A DNA stretch of 64,000 bases from Eudorina sp. 2006-703-Eu-15 (GCA_003117195.1 BDSI01000019.1:1178001-1242000), one strand, 5' to 3'; shown: positions 46,901 to 59,000, counted from the stretch's first letter. Translations and numbers: made by a program. The notes: generated from the sequence alone by a model not told the origin.

Positions 46901-49900
46901 TTTGCACAGATGCTCCCTCCCGTGGTGATGTTCCGCCTGGTCGCTCGCAGGCCCTCCTCCCCTGCCCCCCCGGCCAGCCGCTCTCCTTCCCGCGGCTGTC
47001 GCTGATGTTCATCCAGCCCGCCGGCTACTCCGCAGTCGCCAACGCGAACCTCGAGGTCGCGGAGCGCAGCGGCGCGGTGTTCTGCGCGACGGTACGGGAA
47101 GTACTGCAGATGTACGGCGCGTACGAGTGCCAAGAGTACGAATGTACTTTCATGGTGGCGTGCACCGGCCCACGGGTCGCCGCGGAGGCGGGGCTGGCGC
47201 TGCACGAATGGCTGCTGCAGGTGCGGGTGGAAGTTTGCGGGAGTGCGGCGCGCAATGCCCCGAGGGAGCGCATGCACACACTGGATGTCAGGGCGGTCAG
47301 GGCGGTTGGGGCGGTTGGAGCGGTCAGGGCTGGGGTGCAGGGAACCCGGTCGCGACCTCCTGTCACCCGAGCAGAGGGCTGACTGATGTCGACAGGCGCC
47401 CTGCGCCAGGCAAGGCGCCGGCCCCGTTCCGTGACCTGGCGAGGGGGCTGCAGCCCAGACATCCAGTGCTCGATCCGGCCTGCATGGGTGTGCCCTCAGG
47501 CGATGCCGGGCGATGGGTTCAGGGCCCCCCTCGGCTCCCACAGCCCCTTGCGTGTTGCGGCTGGGAGGGCGTTCCGGGGCGCAGGTCGGGATTTCACCTC
47601 CTCGGGAGGGGGCGGAGGTTGCGGCTGGGCTGCTGCAGGCCGCCGCCTGAGAGGCCATCGAGTCCACAGCGCGACCCACATGGGCCTCCTGCTGCTGCTG
47701 CTGCTGCTGCTGCCGCCCCCAGCCCCTCCCCCGTCCTCGACCTTTCTTCCCCTGCCACACACCTCGCGCCGCCGCACCTCCTCGCCGCAGGCGGACTGGC
47801 CCTCCGACCTGCTTGACGAGTTCGAGTCCGGGAGGGTGGTGCTGGGGGAGAGCGGCAGGCCACTGCTCAGGTAAGTGGGTGAGTGGGTGGTGTCTCAGGG
47901 GAGGCGGGAGGGGATATCGGAAGTTGGTGGACAGCGGCGGGCCGACTTCGGCTGGGAGGGGAGGGCTGACTGGCATCTTGGGGACATGAGTGGGGAGGAT
48001 GCGAAAACAGCCCATCTCGGGAATGCTCCGGCGCCTGCACCATCCTTGGGGCCGGGTCGAGCCCGTGTGTCGAGCCCGTGTGTCAACCTGTACTACTGGC
48101 CCAACGATATGGCCCATCGAAGTTCCATCGGCCGCCTTCACCGCACCGTCGTCTCCTCAACCACCCTCTCCACCCACTCTCCCCACCCACCCTCTCCACC
48201 CCCCAGGGGCTTTCGCGCCAAGGTGGGTATCTTCACGGGCGTGCCGCTGTCCGTGGTGCCCCACGCCACCACCGGGCGAGCCGACTACTTCGGGGCCATG
48301 GTCAACCGGGCGGCTAGGCTCATGGCGGGGGCCAAGGCGGGGCAGGTGGGTGGAGGGGGCGGCTAGGCTCATGGCGGGGGCCAAGGCGGGGTAGGTGGGT
48401 GGAGGGGGCGGCTAGGCTCATGGCGGGGGCCAAGGCGGGGCAGGTGGGTGGAGGGGGCGGCTAGGCTCATGGCGGGGGCCAAGGCGGGGCAGGTGGGTGG
48501 AGGGGGCGGCTAGGCTCATGGCGGGGGCCAAGGCGGGGTAGGTGGGTGGAGGGGGCGGCTAGGCTCATGGCGGGGGCCAAGGCGGGGCAGGTGGGTGGAG
48601 GGGGCGGCCAGGCTCATGGCGGGGGCCAAGGCTGTGGAGACTCGGGCTGGCGGGTGTCATTCAATCGCCTTGTGGTGGCACGGGGCCGTGGGGGCGGGTG
48701 CGGCGCACGGCATGGCCCGTCCATGCGTGCGTGCACCTCCGCCTCCCCCAACCCCGGCTTCTCCTGCGAGGCCAAGGAACGACCTCACCCTTGCGGGTCC
48801 AAAGCGTCACCCGCTAATCATCAGCTCCGGCCAAACGACCAAACCGAACAAGCGTCGTGCTGCACCCCGCGCATCGTCGTAATATGCACGTGCATGCGGT
48901 CCACGTGTTCGTTCATCTTTGGTTCGCTTCCTTTCCTCCATCTCATGCCCCGCCGGGGCCTTATTGCTGCTGCCGTTCAGATTCTGGTGGACAAGAATGC
49001 GGGCCTGGAGGTGCTGCGAGAGTGGCGCCAGATGGCGGCGTCGGCGTCAGCCTTGAGCTGCACCCCAGGTACGTGCGATGCTGTACGTGCCGTACTGTAC
49101 GACGACAACATCCATAGGCGCGTGAAATGTGGAGGAACCCGGTCGATATGCGCCCAACTGTCAACTTCCAACTGCCAACGGCCACCTGTGTGATCCATGG
49201 TGTCACAGCGGACGCCGCGCGTCGTCGGTTGCCAGCCGCAGCCTCCCCACCACACATTGGCCGGGTCTCTCATTAAACACACATTGGTAAAAAAATGAAA
49301 CCGCGCCACTTTGGCGCACCGGACAGGCCCCACAAACGCACCGAAACACACCCCGTACCCGCGCTACCAGGGAACCACCCCGTTCCTGAGCACCAACCAC
49401 AGCCAGGGGGAGGTAGCCGCCGGGGCCGGCGCCACTGACAGAGACCCATCACCACCACCACCACCACCACCGCTAACTATACGATATGCGTCCAAACTCG
49501 TTTCCCAACACCTACCGCACTGGCCATACCGTACTGACCTTGGGGTCCACCAGGGTCGGTGGCGGCGCGGGTACCGTCCTAGACAGGGTGAGGGTCCTCG
49601 CCGCAGCGCCCTCTGATCTATAACCCCACCGTCGCGTCGAGGCCTCCCCATTCACTCCTGTTGCCCAACCCCCCACCCCCCTCCCGAACTTGATTGAACC
49701 CCTGCAGAGGTCGGCAGCGACGCCCGCAGCGGCCGCCTGTCTCCCCTGCCCCCCCAGTTGATGCTCCGGGACCAGCGGGCGCGGGGCTCGACGATCGGGC
49801 CGGCCCCACCGAGCAGCCGCCGGGGCAGCACCACCGGCAGCAGCATGTCCCACCCGCGACCCGCGGGTCCGCCTCCCGCGGCCCCGACCGCCGCCTTGAT

Positions 49901-50702
49901 CCCCGCCGCCGGCGTGCTGCAGACCGCCAACGCCAGCGGCAGCTGCGGCCGCGTCGTCTCCCGGCCTGGTCCGCCGCCGCAGGTCCCGGCGCGGCCGCCG
50001 TCGGCAGCGGCGCTGCAGTCGCTGTCCCCCGCCTGGCTGACGCCCGCGAACTCATGGAACGCCACGGACGTGCAGGCCAACGTGATCTCAGCGGCGCGGA
50101 ATGCTGTCGAGCCGCCGCCGCCGTCGCGCGCCGGCAACGCCGTCGACGGCGCGGATCAGAGGGGCAGCGGCGGCGCCGACTCCGTCGGCGCGTCAGCCGC
50201 CGCCGCCGCCGCCGCGCCGCCGACGGCTCTGCTGCCGCATGCGCCGTCCGCTGACGGCGCCAACCTGATGACGCCGCAGGAGGGTGAGGGACGCGGGGCC
50301 GGCACCACGCGGGGCGGCGGCGGCGGCGGCGGCGCCACCGCCGGCCTGCCGCAGCTTGCACCGGCGGCGACGCCGCCGCCCGGTAAGGCCTCCCTGGTGT
50401 CTCGGGCGGTGCAGGTGGTTGACTTGGGCGAGTTCAAGCTCAAGGGGTTGCAGCGGGGCCAGCCGGTGGTGGCGCTGCAGCTGCGCCGTATGGCAGGTCA
50501 GCCGGGTGACGCGATGCTTCAGACGCAGCAGCAGCAGCAGGAGGGGCCGGCGGCCGCCAAGATGGGCGGGGGAGGCGGCGGTGGCGGCAAGGCGGAGCAG
50601 GTGCAACGCGGCACGGGGCTGTTGGATGAGGTGGGGGTGGGGGTGGCGGTGCCCCTCGGGCTGCTGGCCTTGTGCGGGGAGGACGACGTGGACCAGCCGT
50701 GA
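29605..50702 (+). CDS. Gene B: tandem paralogue of gene A, giant LRR-receptor-like double-domain cyclase (5' partial)
   Basis: Same domain order and role as gene A. Exons read by eye: 29605-29717, 30375-30427, 30804-30996, 31582-31988, 33267-33741, 33981-34025, 34517-34629, 34935-35403, 35639-36814, 36988-40175, 40412-40928, 41515-42456, 42867-43288, 43925-44189, 44643-45336, 45613-45970, 46300-46410, 46951-47220, 47791-47870, 48207-48345, 48981-49068, 49708-50702. Phases close to about 3703 codons ending in TGA. From the first visible codon: ectodomain 1-255, membrane helix 256-285, C1 about 413-622, linker to about 3023, C2 about 3024-3620. The first exon may instead begin at 29594; the start codon and signal peptide are unplaced. 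Exon 36988-40175 (3188 bases) is the longest in the window. A's exon 10839-12795 corresponds to two exons here. Confidence 0.85.
31989..33266 (+). repeat. Repeat-filled 1.3-kb intron of gene B
   Basis: The intron before the membrane-helix exon holds at least three pieces of the dispersed element with GTGTTTAA-AAGCCCACCC (near 32024, 32128 and 32430), the GC-rich block 32500-32682 that has an inverted copy at 57204-57384, and a GA-rich purine tract (33125-33200). The corresponding intron in gene A (3976-4204) is only 229 bases. Confidence 0.75.
32500..32682 (+). repeat. GC-rich dispersed repeat, plus copy
   Basis: Runs from a (TG)n-ATCGTTAATATCTGCCGGGC start to GATCGGTGACAGCTGTG. It is about 180 bp long and clearly homologous to the reverse complement of 57204-57384, with roughly 20 differences by eye. 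It includes CGCCCCATACGGGAGACCGC and a hairpin-like CTCTCCCCCGGATTTGGGGG. Confidence 0.85.
33267..33741 (+). other. Gene B single transmembrane helix and juxtamembrane segment
   Basis: The exon begins IPPAVFGGALAGVAVGSALL then AVSCVALYLWRRY, a hydrophobic run of about 29 residues closed by RR. A Ser/Gly/Pro-rich juxtamembrane segment of about 125 residues follows, including KRMNSGLKPGR. The acceptor at 33266 keeps phase 0 as in gene A. Confidence 0.8.
33981..35403 (+). other. Gene B first class III cyclase domain (C1)
   Basis: Exons 33981-34025, 34517-34629 and 34935-35403 give GQEVTLVATDVEGSTELWEW, GYEITTEGDAFLVAF and GLSVRMGIATGVP. Both metal aspartates are kept. The later motif RTQYTGAVLRLATG again lacks the Asp/Asn/Arg set, exactly as in gene A. 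The internal insert is shorter than in A by 12 residues. Most differences from A within the third exon are in that insert and at the extreme end. Confidence 0.85.
36815..36987 (+). repeat. 173-bp intron built almost entirely from a 12-bp repeat
   Basis: After the donor (GCGG then GTGAGT) come about 12 copies of CACTGCCCTGCC-like units (some with CTC or CCC), and the last copy supplies the CGCCCAG acceptor. Reading through would add His/Cys/Pro/Ala repeats and shift the frame, so it must be spliced out to join the flanking exons. Confidence 0.8.
44258..44632 (+). repeat. CACACAGG and CCCA microsatellites in a gene B intron
   Basis: About seven copies of an 8-bp ACACAGGC-type unit (44258-44312) are followed by an almost pure CCCA tetramer array of about 210 bp (44418-44632) reaching to about 10 bases before the acceptor of exon 44643-45336. 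Translated, it gives a spurious HPPT repeat inside a long open frame. Confidence 0.9.
45613..50440 (+). other. Gene B second class III cyclase domain (C2)
   Basis: Exons 45613-45970 to 49708-50702 encode HPLVVIDMGVHSL, VIQLLPAHLKHRAAYQPP, LSLMFIQPAGYS, YECQEYECTFMVAC, GFRAKVGIFTGVPLS, RADYFGAMVNRAARL and VVDLGEFKLKGLQRGQP. The catalytic pattern is identical to gene A: no metal aspartates, Asp/Asn/Arg retained, Gln in place of the purine-contact Lys. The exon joining from 49068 to 49708 skips the 45-codon segment found in A. The C-terminal exon carries an Ala/Gly/Pro-rich insert before the conserved tail. Confidence 0.85.
48313..48640 (+). repeat. Expanded 49-bp minisatellite copying an exon end and its splice donor
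   Basis: Units start at 48313 (the real exon end), 48362, 48411, 48460, 48509, 48558 and 48607 (partial). Each contains GCTAGGCTCATGGCGGGGGC and then GGGGCAGGTGGGT. Copies two and five carry GGGGTAGGTGGGT. Only the first copy is needed for the coding frame. Confidence 0.95.
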
Positions 50703-53700
50703 GTTCGGAACTGGGCGGGGAGGGGGAGGAGGGTGGGGGAAGGGGAAGGACGAAGAGGAGGAGGAGGGGGAAGGGGAAGGGATTCTTTTGCGTGATTTTG
50801 CTGTCTTGAGAGGTGTACAGGGGGGGAGGGGGTTGACACAAATGAGGAAGAAGGGAGGAAAGGAAGCAAGGGGGTGAGGAAGCAACGAAAGGCCGGCAGG
50901 CAGGAAGGGCCCGTGGCGTGAAGGGCGCCAAGAGCACAGCGGCTCGTAGAGGGTGAAGGAGGGTGAACTTCCAAAGGGGTCATGAGTCTGGCGGGGGCAG
51001 CTCGACGCCTCCTCGGGGGCTGACCGGCTGACTCCGCTCCGTGCGGCGAGTGATGCAGTGCCACCGCCACCGCTTCCGTCGCACCTGTCGTTCCGGGTGT
51101 TGATGCTGCTGTTTGATGTTGTCCGTTGTTGCCATTTCCGCCGTTGCCGTTTCCGTTGCTGTCGTTTCGTGCTGTACACGTGACCACGCATTGCACAACG
51201 TGCGTCGGATTGACGCCGGACTCGGGTCCGCCAAGAAAGAAAAATGGAATATATCCTTCGGCGCTGGCGTTTTTTATACGTGTCAATTGTTTGTGGGGAC
51301 GGTGGGCTGCAACCCATGTGGGACGTTTTCATTGTGACGGTGGGAGGGTCCGCGCAGGGCCCTCAGTGTGGGTGAATATGGCATCCGCACCTTGGCGGTT
51401 TTGTAGCGTGGCCGCGCTGGTTTCGGGACGGCGGACTACTGCATTGTTGCTCGCAGCGATCCGCTGGCTTTCCTCGTTAACCATTCGCATACCCACATGC
51501 ATGGCGCGCACCACCGCAGCAGAATAACGATTCGTCAAACGGTCCTCGCCGGTTCACCGTACGCCCGCCGTACCCTGTACGGTGCTAGGGGCACTTCCGG
51601 ATTCGAGAAATCTCGATCGCCTCCTGCCTGCCGCCGCTCAAGCTGAAGAGTTGCGGCACGGTGCGGCGCAGCGGGGAGGCGCGGAGGAGCTCCGCAGGAC
51701 CAGGACTCGGCTTGGACGACGTCCAATACGGACAGCCGGGGATGTCTGTCCCGGAGGGATAGCTGGCAGGGGCACATCCTGCAGCTCTTCCCGAAGTCGG
51801 GTGTCGTGCTGTGGCGCCGGGGTGGTGGCGGGGCCTCCCCGGGCATCCGATTGGGCAGCCGCGTGCGCGTCAGTTACGGTAATACGTCTGTCTGTCTGTC
51901 GGTCGGTCGGTTCGTCTGTCACGTGACCGATCAATCAATGTGGAGGTGGTGACTACAGGCGGAGGTTGGAGGTTGCGGAGTTTTGTTGTTGCGGCGTCAG
52001 AGTGGACTCGTCTAGGCTCCCGCATGGCGGTTGGCAGTTGGCGGTTGGCCGAAGCGCTCTCACGGACGCGGCGCCGCATCGGGTTCAGCGGACGCATCCC
52101 ATCCCTTTTCAGCTCCGGTGCGTCTGTGGGTCTGTGGGTCTGAAAGCGTAGGGAATAAAACACGAAACATCGGATTGTCGGGTGCCGTCGCGTGCGTATA
52201 AGACATGTAGCCAACCAACCAACCAACCAACGAGGGAGACCTGTGCCCCAATCGCCGCCGATTTTGCGACATACCATTCACGTCTCACCCTGCCTTGACC
52301 GGGCGCCGCCCATTTTGTTACCCTTGGGGTAGGCCGTTCGTTCCGGTACGACTGTGCGAGTTTGCGGATTTTGCCGAGGTGGGCGGACTGTGTCCAGGGA
52401 GGGAGGGGCTCTGGTAGCAGTTGCCAGGGCGATTGGCTCCAGAGCCGGCCGGGGGGGCTCTGGGGTCTGTGGTGTTCAATGACAAACCCGCCCAGAACCG
52501 CCCAGGCCCATATACTTACCACAGGGCCTGCGCGTGTGTGTCTGTGTGTGTTTGCGTGTCTAGTGAGAAGCCCACCCGTGTGTGTTTAAAAATAAAACTT
52601 AGCCGCAAAACGCTTTTGTGCGCGTGTGTTTGTGTTTGTGTTTGTGTCTCAGGCTGACTGCTGCCGGAGGAGGCTGGAAGGGGTCGGGTGGGCCCCGGGC
52701 TCTCCCTGCCAGGCTCCGCGCGGCTTCCTCTTTCTCGGACCCGGCACCTGCCGACAGCAGCAGTCGCCAGCGGCAGCGGCCGGTTCCACTGGCCTGCACC
52801 TGCTCCGCCTCCTGGGACTGTCCCGGGGTGTGTGGGGGTGGTGGGGGTTCGGTGTGGCCTATACCTTCCCACGACCGAGCCGCGCGCATTGGGCTGCATG
52901 TAGGGGTTGCCCTTCTCTCCACATGCTCCTCCAGGGTTCGTCTCGGCTGGTTTCTTGTGTTAACCGCCGGGAGACGGAGAGAGAGAGAGAGAGTCAGAGG
53001 GGGGCGTTAGGGCCGTCGCCCAAGTAGGGTGGGGGGCCTGGGTGGGTTAGGGCTGAGTAGGGCTGGGGAAGGCAGGGTAGGGTAAGGGACGCCACGGCTC
53101 TGACCGGGCTTCCAAACAACGATGGCCAACGATTAGACTGAGCGGGGCCGCGGCCCTGCAACGCCGCACCTCGGCCATACAGCAGCCCAAGGGCGGAATG
53201 ACGTGTCGCATCGAACCTTTCGCACCCAACCTTGGCTTCCATGCTCCGAATCTGCTATCCTTGCAAGACCGGCACTAGGATATCCCATTACCAGTCTGAG
53301 CGCTTGGGCATAAGCTGCCCGAGGCTGCTGGCACCGCGGGTTTCAGGGGGAGGTGCGGAAGGGGAGGTGCCGCGCGCGACAGCTTGTTTTGGATCAGGAG
53401 GAAGGCCGGGGCGGTGGTGGTGATGGTGGCGGTGTAAGGGTGTGTGTTTTGGCGCAGTGTCCATGCCGGGGGGGCGATCTGGCGTGCATGCACGACTTGT
53501 TACACGCAGTCAGGCACGGGGTTTGCCCCCGACCGCATACGAGCCGCTGGTGCGGTTCTCGGGACCTATGTAGTCCGTACAGATGGGTTGTGCACGTCGT
53601 CGGGGGCGGTTGTAGGGCGCGGCTGCGGGTACCGTAAACGATTTCGGGGGGGGGGAAAGACCGTAAACGGTTTTGGGGGCGCCTACCAATAAATAAATTG

Positions 53701-56038
53701 CGCAACGTGTAATGCAGGCATCACGCGGGTTGCGATGTCGGCGCTGTGCGTCCGCCGGTCATGGAGGGTGGAGGGTGGAGGGTGGAGGCTACGCCTTGCA
53801 GCAACGGACAGCCATCCGCTGCGCCCCGAGTCCTCGTACTGAACGACTGAATGAACGGGTGCCAGGGATGGGAAGGGCGTCGTCGTCGTTGTGTGTGTTT
53901 ATGTGTGTGTGTGTAAAGAAAACTGTGTGTGTGTGTTTAACAAGAATCCCACCCAGGCGCCGGGACGTCCCCGTGCCCCTCCCGCGCGTACCCCGGTCCT
54001 TGAGCTGCGGGCGGAGGTGCGGGCAACGGCGGAGAGAGGGGGCCCGGGCGGGGATCAGGGCACATATCTGGGTACGGTAATGAGAGCTGGCGACAGGTTT
54101 GGAGGCCATCTGCGGCCTGGGGCCGGCCCTGCCTCACAGAGGTTCCGGGTTGGGCGGGGCGGGGCGGGGCGGGGCGGGGCGGGGCGGGGCGGGGCGGGGC
54201 GGGGCGGGGCGGGCGGAGTTTCGTCGCGCGGGTAGGGAAAGCAGGGCGGTCACGGTCGGGTTGGAGTTTTGCCGGGGCGGGCCTTGGTCGCGTTTTTGGC
54301 CGGCATAGGGCCCAGCCCGCGGTTTTGTTTTCAGGCGAGGTTGGCGGTAGGGAGGAAGGGTGTCGGGTCCCGATCCCGGGCGGCAGCGCGCCTCCGTACG
54401 GGGGACAATGCGCAGTGAGGAGTGTTGGGCCCGTGCCGTACTTAGACCACGATTGCGGATCGGGCACTGCCTTCGCCTCGCTTGCTCCGCTGTGAACATC
54501 TTACCATGTCGAAAAAGAAAGTTTAAACAGAGAGGCAACACGCGCCGCACTGTGTAGTACATGTCGTACATGTATCGGGAATGCCGTATCGGACTGTACG
54601 GCGGCTGGGCTGTACGGCGATGTGCCGTGGCGACGGCGGCCCCAGCCCCAGCTGCCAGCCCGCATGTGCCTACTTTTGCGGGCTGACCACGCACGCTTGC
54701 AGCGACCTTACAAGCTGAGGCCCAGGGTGGAGGAACTTGAGGAAGGTTCCCTTCCTGAGATCTCCCAAGCATAGATGACTGCAAAATCTCATGCCATGCC
54801 ATGCGATGACGGATCCCGGTCTGAGCTGTCCAAGCCGGGGCATCGTGTTTGGCAATTGGCATTATCCCCCGGGCCAATGATCTGGAGCGCTTCATCGCCG
54901 GAGAACAGATAAACGACAATTGTTACAAAAGAATGGGAAACGGCCGCACATTTAAGCGCCGGACAAACATCGGTTCGAGTCCGGAACACATGTCCGGAAT
55001 AAACCCTTCGCACGACCGCAATCGCTGTAGCCGGCCACGACCATGTCCCTCGCGGCCTCTCCCGACAACCGTACCGTGATTGTACGGTGTGGACAACCAC
55101 TTTTTGACGTCAACAACCAACCTGATAACCAATCAGTACAACGCCCCAGCCGACACAGCCACACGAACATGGGCACCAAGCCACAGCCCGCCTGCAGAGA
55201 CCGGACCCACCAATGTAGACCATACCTGCGTCGTACATGTACGATCGCCTCCTCCCGGAACGAAGTTTGAAATTCTCAGCCGTCTGGGGTCACTTCCCAG
55301 TGACCCGCGCATCGGAAGCACGAACTGATCCTCCCCGAGCAACTGAATATCCTGGCCCTGGGGGCCCCGACGTGTGATCCGTCCGCTCTTTTACCCCCAT
55401 CCCGCCCTGTGCGCCCTCAACCGCAGCCTGCCCTGCTGAATCCCCCGGCCAAGCACACTGCCCCCGCCTAGCACACACGCACACACCCACACACTCACAG
55501 CCGCGTTTCCTCCGGCCCGCCCCGCCGCCGATCTGCCCCGTACATCCCGTGATGACGTCAGCTGTCAGCTCCTTGCACGGGGCTCCGCTACGGCGCAACG
55601 GAGGCGACACGGGGCGGCTCGGGCTGACCCCAGCACCTGACCCGACCCAACCCGAACACGGTCGCCCCCGCGGAGCGCGGACGCCCCTTCCCTCAACGAC
55701 GTTCCCTCCCTCATCGACGCCCCGGAGCCCCTCCGGTGCCCACATGCGACCCTCAGCCCCTCCGGTGCCCACATGCGGCCTTCGCCCGGCCCCGGCCGGG
55801 GGGGAGAGAGAGGTGGCGCGACCCTAGAGCCGAGTCCCAGAGTTGGAGCAGCTCGAGGGGGCCAGTGTCATCCGGAGGGGGGGCAACGGGCAAGAGGATC
55901 CCGTTGGAGTCCAGGGGGGGCTCGAGATCCCACGGGACAGCTGGGAGGGGCCTCTGAACGAGTCATGGGGTGTATTAGGCAGCGACCCTGCCCCATCAGG
56001 TCCTTTCCGTGAGGTCCAAGGGGTGCAGATCCGGGGGG
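50703..56038. other. Intergenic region between genes B and C (tail-to-tail)
   Basis: No supportable gene. It contains purine-rich sequence after the gene B stop, pieces of the dispersed GTGTTTAA element (near 52475-52590 and 53890-53960), a GGGGC pentamer array (54147-54213), a tRNA-promoter-like GGTTCGAGTCC (54971), and GTAC-rich stretches (54545-54620). Several frames of 60-170 codons look like chance frames in GC-rich DNA. Confidence 0.55.
54147..54213. repeat. GGGGC pentamer array
   Basis: About thirteen tandem copies of GGGGC/GGCGG in one strand phase. Confidence 0.9.
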
Positions 56039-59000
56039 CTACTGGCGGCGCTCCTTCATGCCGTGCTTGATGTGCCGCAGCGGGTATTCCTTCATGCAGA
56101 AGTCGTAGATGTCCCGGATCTTGGGGGTTACAGGGCCGGGGGGCGGGGTGGGGGCGGGGTGGGACGGGGTAGGGGCGGTCTTTCGCCGGCCTGCATCTCC
56201 CCATTGCGCTCTCCCTTGCGAGCCCCGCTCTTGGACCACCGTGTGCTTCCAGTTGGCAAACATGCCGTTCGCGGTCTTACCCGCCTCCGCAGTACCACAC
56301 GCGCACACACGCACATGTAGCAGGCACGTACGCTTACACACACACACACACACACCTCTAACCCACCGGGGTGGCGTTCCCTCAATACTATTCATACGGT
56401 AATGCACGATAGCCACACCTCTTGTCATAGCACGCGCGCTGCCTTCCCCCCGCGCCAACACGCGGGCACGCGCGGCAGAGTGTACTACCCCCCCCCCGTC
56501 ACCGGGCTGTCGCACCAGCCAACTGTCCTTCAGATCTACTGCCACGGTTTCGCGCCGGGCGTGCTGCAGTGCAACCGTACTGCCGTACTGCCGTACCTGC
56601 AGGTGCTCGTTGAAGCAGATGAGACCCAGCCCCTGGATGGGTCGCTCCCGGCCGTCACCCCGGTCCAGTGCGTTGCCCCGCCAGTGGTGGAACGCCAGCT
56701 GAGGGGTGTTGGGGATGGGGATAGGAAGTGGTGGTGCTCAGTGGTGGTGGTGGTGGTGACGGTGGTGATATCATGGCGGTGGGAGTGGTAGTGGCAGTGG
56801 GAGTGCTGGGGGTGGTAGGGGTGGTGTTCAGTAGTGGGTGGGCGGTCGAAGGAGAAGCGGGCCGTGAGGATGGGATGAGACATGAGAGGTGGCGGCAGGC
56901 GGGGTTGCGGCGGCAGCCCGGGCCGTGGGGCCATGGGTGCCTTGTGGACGGGCCCTCCAGGATGCTGCGGGCCCCCTTCAGGGGCGAGAAGTCGCCGACG
57001 CCCCGCCCTCCCACCTGAAGATGCACACGCCACACGCCACACGCCACACGCCACACGCCACACGCCACACGCCACACGCCACACGCCACACGCCACACGC
57101 CACACGCCACACGCCACACGCCATACGCCACACGCCACACGAAACACGAAACACGCCACACGAAACACGAAACACAACACGCCGCACACGCACACACAGT
57201 TGTCACAGCTGTCACCGATCCCCAGGGATCGGGCGCGCGCCCTTGGTTGAGAGCGTGAGGATAGAGGCCCCTTACGCCCCTTTCCCCCGTATCCGGGGGA
57301 GAGTGCTTCGGCGGTCTCCCGTATGGGGCGGGTTAGCGCCCACGGCCAGCGTCGGCCCGGCAGATATGTAACGATTCACACACACACGCACATGCACACA
57401 CACGCACTCCTGCTCTGCCTGCCTGAGAGAGCACACATGGGTGGGCTTCTTGTTAAACACACACACCCCTCGCGGCTCAGTATCGTTTTACACACACTCC
57501 TCACCGGGCGGGTTATTTCCCTTAAGACGCCCCGTCGGGGCTCAACCGGCACGGCACGGCACGGCACGCATCTTCTCTCGTCCCGCCTGCCGGCGAGTCC
57601 CCGCAGCACCCGGTCACCCGATTCGATACCCTACCCGCACACGCTTTGCCGTCCCCTCGCTCAACCTGCCTTGTGGTCGTACGACACGGCATACGACACC
57701 ACGTTGTTGCGGTTGTCGTACGTCTTGTGCGCAGCTGTGATGACGGAGCGGGCCTGGTCGACGCCCTGCAGGCGGGCGGGATTGACGGGGGTTGATCCAC
57801 GCTTTCAAGCCCATGATGGTTCCGAATGCGGGCAAGACCGTGCGCAATCGCCCAACCCTGACGAAGCCAACCGCTGTACCGGACCGTGCCGTACCTGCCA
57901 CAGGATGCCGTTGGGCTTGTTGGCCAAACCGTAACCGTCATGCGCCCGACAGTTGGGAGCAACCACCTGTTTCGGCGCGGGGGAGGCAAGGAACCCGGGC
58001 GGGGGAGTGGCCTGAGCGCCCGGCAGGCACCACATGGAGTACGGTTGTACGGCAATAGTAATGGTTTCCTTGGGTGGGCTTGAACCGTACCCGAAGGTAG
58101 GATACAGCCATCGGGGCAGTGCATATGCGAGTGCGAGCTTGCTGTTGATGTCAGGGCCGGCAACGGCCATTCGGTGCCCGCCCCAGGAGCGTTAGGGGCG
58201 GCCCCCCTTTGATGGATGGTTGCCGTGCAGCTGTGCTGGTGTTTGATTGACTGCGCAACAAGCAGTCGGTCAAACGCCGACGTTCAAACGGTCACGATCC
58301 CCCGGGCCCTGTGCCGCCCGGCTGACACACCTTCACGGCGGCCCCACGCCCGGACGGATCGCCGAGGTTTACTTCGCAGCAAACGAAGTGAAGTGCCGCA
58401 TCCTCCGCAGACGTCCGGCAGGGCAATCTGTCCGCCCGCTGCGGCAGCCCCTTGTCCCACACGTCCCTCCCTCCCATTCCCCCATTCCCCCATTCCCCCC
58501 ATTCCCCCCATTCCCCCCATTCCCCCCATTCCCCCCATTCCCCCATTCCCCCATTCCCCCCATTCCCCCCATTCCCCCCATACACAGCTATGCCCATCGC
58601 ATGTCACGGACGTGTGCCTTGCCTGCGAGCGCGCACCCTCTTTTCTCGCGGCTCAGTCCGACCACTACCACGCGCACCCGCCACCCACCCCCAGTCCCGC
58701 CCCACCCCACCCCGCCCCACCCCACCTTGCTCAGCCCGTCCAGGGGTGCTCCGCTGCTCCACATGCCGTCCCACCTGCTGATCATCTCGCCCATGTATTT
58801 GTAGTCGTTGGGACCCTGAGTGCGGGCCGGGGCGGGGCGGGGCGGGGAGGGGCGGGGCGGGGAGGGGAGGGCAGGGGGTCAAACACACATACCAGTGGTC
58901 AGATATGTAATGATACACATACATCGCTGTCAGTGTCGTCAACTTCCAACGCACACATACACACATCATCTGGGCTTCTCATTTAAACACACATCATCTC

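Noticed and set aside
46549..48141. A 530-codon minus-strand open frame
   Set aside because: Antisense to C2 exons 46951-47220 and 47791-47870, which are conserved with gene A on the plus strand.
54971..54983. Candidate tRNA gene from a GGTTCGAGTCC T-loop
   Set aside because: No acceptor stem, anticodon arm or D arm can be folded around it at tRNA spacing.
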